From Chromobacterium paludis (GTDB lineage: Bacteria > Pseudomonadota > Gammaproteobacteria > Burkholderiales > Chromobacteriaceae): 64,000 nt of DNA. This document shows positions 60,809 to 64,000 of this stretch, one piece after another (the stretch's first letter is position 1; the number at the start of each line of letters is the position of its first letter). The notes under the pieces are model-generated. The model saw nothing but the letters and a program-made list of their open reading frames with translations, had not been told where the DNA came from and made no database searches. The stretch covers positions 124,001 to 188,000 of the forward strand of contig NZ_CP043473.1 in NCBI RefSeq assembly GCF_008275125.1, written 5' to 3'. The position numbers and the translations under genes are program-made.

Positions 60809-61132
60809 ATGATGACGCCTGAACAAGAACTCGAGCACTTAAGAACGGCAACAGAACAGGAGATATGCAAATACCTTGCGTCGAAGATCCGGCAAGGCCG
60901 GAGGCTGGCGAAGGAGTCTCAGTGCCGGTTCTCTGAGCGAGCAGGCATCCCGCTTAGAACTTTCAAGCGTTTGGAGTCCCATGGGCAAGGGCACCTGGAT
61001 ACTTTCATAAGAGCTTTGAAGGCTCTGAACCGCTGCCAGTACTTACACCTGTTATTCCCCCCACCTCCTGCACCAGAGAGGCCAAGGACACTGCAAGAAA
61101 AAATTGAGCAGCTACGAAAGCGCCAAGGATAA
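60809..61132 (+). CDS. small XRE-type helix-turn-helix regulator
   Basis: 107 residues from the ATG at 60809 (60812 also possible). A DNA-binding domain of Xre/HipB type spans about residues 20-75: YLASKIRQGRRLAKESQCRF, then SERAGIPLRTFKRLESHG as the HTH, and LDTFIRALKALNR. The tail is Pro-rich (LFPPPPAPERPRTL) then charged. Such proteins often repress adjacent toxin or prophage genes; no HipA or toxin gene follows. Palindromes just upstream suggest autoregulation. No clear ribosome-binding site. Confidence 0.7.
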   Translation: MMTPEQELEHLRTATEQEICKYLASKIRQGRRLAKESQCRFSERAGIPLRTFKRLESHGQGHLDTFIRALKALNRCQYLHLLFPPPPAPERPRTLQEKIEQLRKRQG

Positions 61133-61203
61133 ACGGTAGTAAACGGCGAACTTGTTCGCTAAGAAATAGGGAGAGAAAAAGGGGAAGGCCATGTTTAAAG
61201 ACC

Positions 61204-61237
61204 AAAAAAAGCCGCCCACCTTGCAGTGAGCGGCTTT
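61204..61237. terminator. terminator of lysS
   Basis: On the minus strand AAGCCGCTCAC and GTGGGCGGCTT form a long stem (one G-T or mismatch), followed by seven T. Confidence 0.8.
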
Positions 61238-61265
61238 CTCATCAGCCCAGTGTTTGGACTAAATC

Positions 61266-62774
61266 TTACTCCGGACGCATATGCGGGAACAAGATCACAT
61301 CCCGAATAGAAGGCGCATCCGTCAACAACATCACCAAACGGTCGATGCCGATGCCGCACCCGCCGGTCGGCGGCAGGCCGTATTCCATCGCGCGGATGTA
61401 GTCCGCGTCGTAGTGCATCGCCTCATCATCGCCCGCATCCTTCTGGGCGACCTGCGCCTGGAAGCGCGCGGCCTGGTCTTCCGGATCGTTCAACTCCGAG
61501 TAGCCGTTGGCGTGCTCGCGGCCGACGATGAACAGCTCGAAACGCTCGGTCAGGCCCGGCTGGGTGTCGGAGCCGCGCGCCAGCGGGGAGACTTCCACCG
61601 GGTAGTCGATGATGAAGGTCGGGTTCCACAGCAGGGACTCGGCGCATTCTTCGAACAGCGCCAGCTGCAGGCTGCCCAGGCCGGGGGCCGGGGGCAGTTT
61701 GCCGCCCAGGCGCTTGATCTCGCCGGCCACCCAGGCGGCGTCGGCCAGCTGGGCGTCGGTGTATTGCGGGTTGTAGTGCTTGATCGCCTCCACGATGGTG
61801 AAGCGGTCGAACGGCTTGCCCAGGTCCACTTCCTTGCCTTGGTAGGTCACGGTGGTGGTGCCGCAGGAAACCAGCGCGCATTCGCGGATGATGGTTTCGG
61901 TCATCTCCATCATGCGCTGGTAGTCGCTGTACGCTTCGTAGAACTCGATCATGGTGAACTCGGGGTTGTGGCGCGTGCTCATCCCCTCGTTGCGGAAGTT
62001 GCGGTTGATCTCGAACACGCGTTCCAGGCCGCCCACCACCAGGCGCTTCAGGTACAGCTCCGGGGCGATGCGCAGGTAGAGCGGCATGTCCAGAGCGTTG
62101 TGGTGGGTGACGAAGGGCTTGGCCGACGCGCCGCCCGGAATCGGGTGCATCATCGGGGTTTCCACTTCCAGGTAGCCTTCGCCCACCATTACGTCGCGCA
62201 CTTTTTGCACGATCTTGGAGCGCTTGACGAAGGTTTCGCGCGTCTCTTCGCTCATGATGAGATCGGCGTAGCGCTGGCGGTACTTGGTTTCCTGGTCGGC
62301 GATGCCGTGGAATTTTTCCGGCAACGGACGGATGTTCTTGGACAGCATGCGCACTTCGGTCGCCTGCACGGTCAGTTCGCCGGTTTTGGTCTTGAACAGC
62401 ACGCCCTTGACGGCGATGATGTCGCCCAGGTCCCAGCGCTTGAAGTCGGCGTAGACGTCTTCGCCCACGTTGTCGCGGGAGATGAAGGCCTGGATGCGGC
62501 CGCTCACGTCCTGCAGCGTGGCGAAGCTGGCTTTGCCCATCACACGTTTAAGCATCATGCGGCCGGCGACGGCGACTTCGATTTTTTCGGCTTCCAGCGC
62601 TTCCGCTTCTTTAGCGGCGTGGTCGTCCTGCAGCGGTTTGGCGAAGTGGCTGCGTTTGAAGTCGTTGGGGTAGGCGATGCCTTTTTCGCGGATCGCCTGC
62701 AGTTTCTGGCGGCGTTCCGCCATGATCTGGTTTTCGTCTTGGCTTTGCGCCTGTGCTTGTTCGTGATCAGACAT
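61266..62774 (-). CDS. lysS: lysyl-tRNA synthetase, class II
   Basis: 502 residues from the ATG at 62774, with GGAG six bases upstream. N-terminal OB-fold anticodon-binding domain (about 60-180: [20 protein letters not shown]), class II motif 1 ([19 protein letters not shown] region), motif 2 ([20 protein letters not shown], about 20 residues) and motif 3 ([16 protein letters not shown]). Charges tRNA-Lys. It follows prfB on the same strand, the same pair order as in E. coli. Confidence 0.97.
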   Translation of the reverse strand: MSDHEQAQAQSQDENQIMAERRQKLQAIREKGIAYPNDFKRSHFAKPLQDDHAAKEAEALEAEKIEVAVAGRMMLKRVMGKASFATLQDVSGRIQAFISRDNVGEDVYADFKRWDLGDIIAVKGVLFKTKTGELTVQATEVRMLSKNIRPLPEKFHGIADQETKYRQRYADLIMSEETRETFVKRSKIVQKVRDVMVGEGYLEVETPMMHPIPGGASAKPFVTHHNALDMPLYLRIAPELYLKRLVVGGLERVFEINRNFRNEGMSTRHNPEFTMIEFYEAYSDYQRMMEMTETIIRECALVSCGTTTVTYQGKEVDLGKPFDRFTIVEAIKHYNPQYTDAQLADAAWVAGEIKRLGGKLPPAPGLGSLQLALFEECAESLLWNPTFIIDYPVEVSPLARGSDTQPGLTERFELFIVGREHANGYSELNDPEDQAARFQAQVAQKDAGDDEAMHYDADYIRAMEYGLPPTGGCGIGIDRLVMLLTDAPSIRDVILFPHMRPE

Positions 62775-62817
62775 GATGACTCCGTGCCGGGTTGGGTTCC
62801 TTCGGCAAATACACTTT

Positions 62818-62855
62818 AAAAAAAACGGCAAAGACCGGCCGCGGGCGGCCGGTCT
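62818..62855 (-). terminator. terminator between prfB and lysS
   Basis: On the minus strand AGACCGGCCG pairs with CGGCCGGTCT, then TTGCCG and eight T. It should reduce but may not abolish read-through from prfB to lysS. Confidence 0.8.
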
Positions 62856-62863
62856 GGTAGGGA

Positions 62864-63971
62864 TTACACGCCCTGTTTCAGGCTGGCTTCGATGAAGCCG
62901 TCCAGGTCGCCATCCATGACGCCCTTGATGTTGCCCACTTCATAGCTGGTGCGCAAATCCTTGATGCGGGACTGGTCGAACACGTAGGAGCGGATCTGGT
63001 GGCCCCAGCCCACGTCGGTCTTGGTGTCTTCCAGCGCCTGCTTGGCTTCGTTGCGCTTCTTCAGCTCCAGCTCGTACAGCTTGGCGCGCAGCATCTGCCA
63101 GGCTTCGTCGCGGTTGCGGTGCTGGGAGCGGTCGTTCTGGCACTGCACCACGATATTGGTCGGGATGTGGGTCAGACGCACGGCGGAGTCGGTTTTGTTG
63201 ATGTGCTGGCCGCCGGCGCCGGAGGCGCGGTAGGTGTCGGTGCGCACGTCCGCCGGGTTGATGTCGATCTCGAAGCTGTCGTCCACTTCCGGGTAGACGA
63301 AGACGGACGAGAACGAGGTGTGGCGGCGGGCGTTGGAGTCGAACGGCGACACGCGCACCAGGCGGTGCACGCCCACTTCGGTGCGCAGCAGGCCGTAGGC
63401 GTATTCGCCTTCGATTTTCAGCGTGGCGCTGGTGACGCCGGCCACTTCGCCTTCGGACAGTTCCAGCACGTCCACCTTGAAGCCCTTGCGTTCGGCATAG
63501 CGGGTGTACATGCGCACCAGCATGCCGGCCCAGTCCTGGGCTTCGGTGCCGCCGGCGCCGGCTTGGATGTCGATGAAGCAGTTGGTCGGGTCCATCGGGT
63601 CGTGGAACATGCGGCGGAACTCCATCTTCGCCACTTTTTCTTCCACGTCTTCCAGATCGGCCTGCACGGCGAGGATGGTGTCGGCGTCTTCCTCGCTCTT
63701 GCCCATTTCAAACAGTTCGCGGCTGTCGGCGATGGTGGCGTTGATGCTGTCCAGCACCAGGACCACGTCTTCCAGTTGTTTGCGTTCGCGGCCCAGATCC
63801 TGCGCCTTTTTCGGGTCGTTCCAGATATCCGGGTCTTCAGTCAGGCGGGAAACTTCTTCCAGACGGTCTTTTTTGCCGTCGTAGTCAAAGATACCCCCGA
63901 ATATCGGCGGCGCGGGCGGCCAGGTCTTCGATTTTGGCCGCGATTTGGTTCAAAACTTCAACTTCAATCAT
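62864..63971 (-). CDS. prfB: peptide chain release factor 2 (programmed frameshift)
   Basis: Recognises UGA and UAA stop codons. Translation begins at the ATG at 63971, runs 28 codons to an in-frame TGA (63887-63885), and shifts +1 there to continue to 62864, giving about 368 residues. In the main frame are the SPF anticodon-like tripeptide ([12 protein letters not shown]) and the catalytic GGQ ([18 protein letters not shown]). The first 28 codons and the main frame are both needed; reading only from an internal ATG at 63766 would miss the N-terminal domain. Confidence 0.96.
63885..63899 (-). promoter_or_regulatory. RF2 programmed +1 frameshift site
   Basis: On the minus strand AGGGGG (internal Shine-Dalgarno) TAT CTT TGA C, the classical arrangement in which low RF2 favours slippage of the CTT codon and so autoregulates prfB. 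Confidence 0.95.
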
Positions 63972-64000
63972 GATTTCGCTCCAAATGGCAGTCTGTATTA

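Noticed and set aside
63766..63971. prfB as a frameshifted pseudogene
   Set aside because: The break coincides exactly with the known programmed frameshift signal of RF2.
1..64000. CRISPR arrays, integrases, insertion sequences or ribosomal RNA
   Set aside because: No regularly spaced direct repeats, no transposase or integrase motifs and no rRNA sequence were seen anywhere in the window.

Overview
The window looks like chromosome from a GC-rich, flagellated beta-proteobacterium of the Chromobacterium type (Neisseriales). This rests on overall gene content and protein character (AlaA, Hom/ThrC, FlgA-FlgM-FlgN, FlhBAFG-FliA, UbiG, LysS and RF2 all read as beta-proteobacterial) and on the many chemotaxis and c-di-GMP proteins. 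No database search was possible, so the genus is an inference.

Layout. 1-4.9 kb: alanine transaminase alaA, then hom - a small secreted protein - thrC with overlapping ends. 4.9-7.0 kb (minus): a GDSL-esterase autotransporter. 7.1-8.7 kb: flgA, flgM and flgN; flgM has a sigma-28 promoter and is frameshifted at a run of eight C. 8.8-14.1 kb: CobD/CbiB-like protein, an RhlE helicase with a DEGD motif, a CDF metal exporter and the kinase SrkA. 14.1-24.6 kb (minus): one long chemotaxis operon (membrane CheZ-like protein, cheY, STAS, cheA, mcp, cheW, mcp, cheD, cheB, REC-EAL) with no cheR. 24.8-26.4 kb: lysC, then a tRNA operon Ser-Arg-Glu.

26.4-39.2 kb is a 12.8-kb segment flanked by inverted copies of a tRNA-Arg/tRNA-Glu/terminator block. 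It carries a TonB-dependent receptor and a sensor kinase/NtrC-type regulator pair divergent from an exporter operon (62-residue membrane protein, HlyD-type adaptor, ABC ATPase, two paralogous FtsX-type permeases). The exporter operon has a near-perfect sigma-54 promoter and three GTCCG-N4/5-CGGAC dyads upstream. The kinase has two membrane helices and almost no periplasmic loop, so the set resembles a sigma-54-wired counterpart of Bce-type transporter-sensing modules. It is the best candidate for an undescribed system here.

39.2-48.4 kb: tRNA operon Arg-Glu-Arg-Glu (minus), an exonuclease/GIY-YIG fusion, then the minus-strand flagellar operon flhB-flhA-flhF-flhG-fliA-motC. FlgM (8 kb) is the expected antagonist of this FliA. 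48.5-56 kb: thyA-folA, a GntR regulator, ubiG-mtaD and a large PAS-PAS-GGDEF-EAL protein. 56-61.2 kb is gene-sparse and partly AT-rich: a His-rich secreted protein, a DUF2076 protein, a 138-residue protein whose leader folds like a C4-type antisense RNA, a DUF3916-like protein bracketed by inverted hairpin repeats, a DUF2188-like protein and a small HTH regulator with palindromic operators. It reads as small accessory inserts or a decayed element. 61.2-64 kb (minus): prfB, with its classical programmed +1 frameshift, then lysS.
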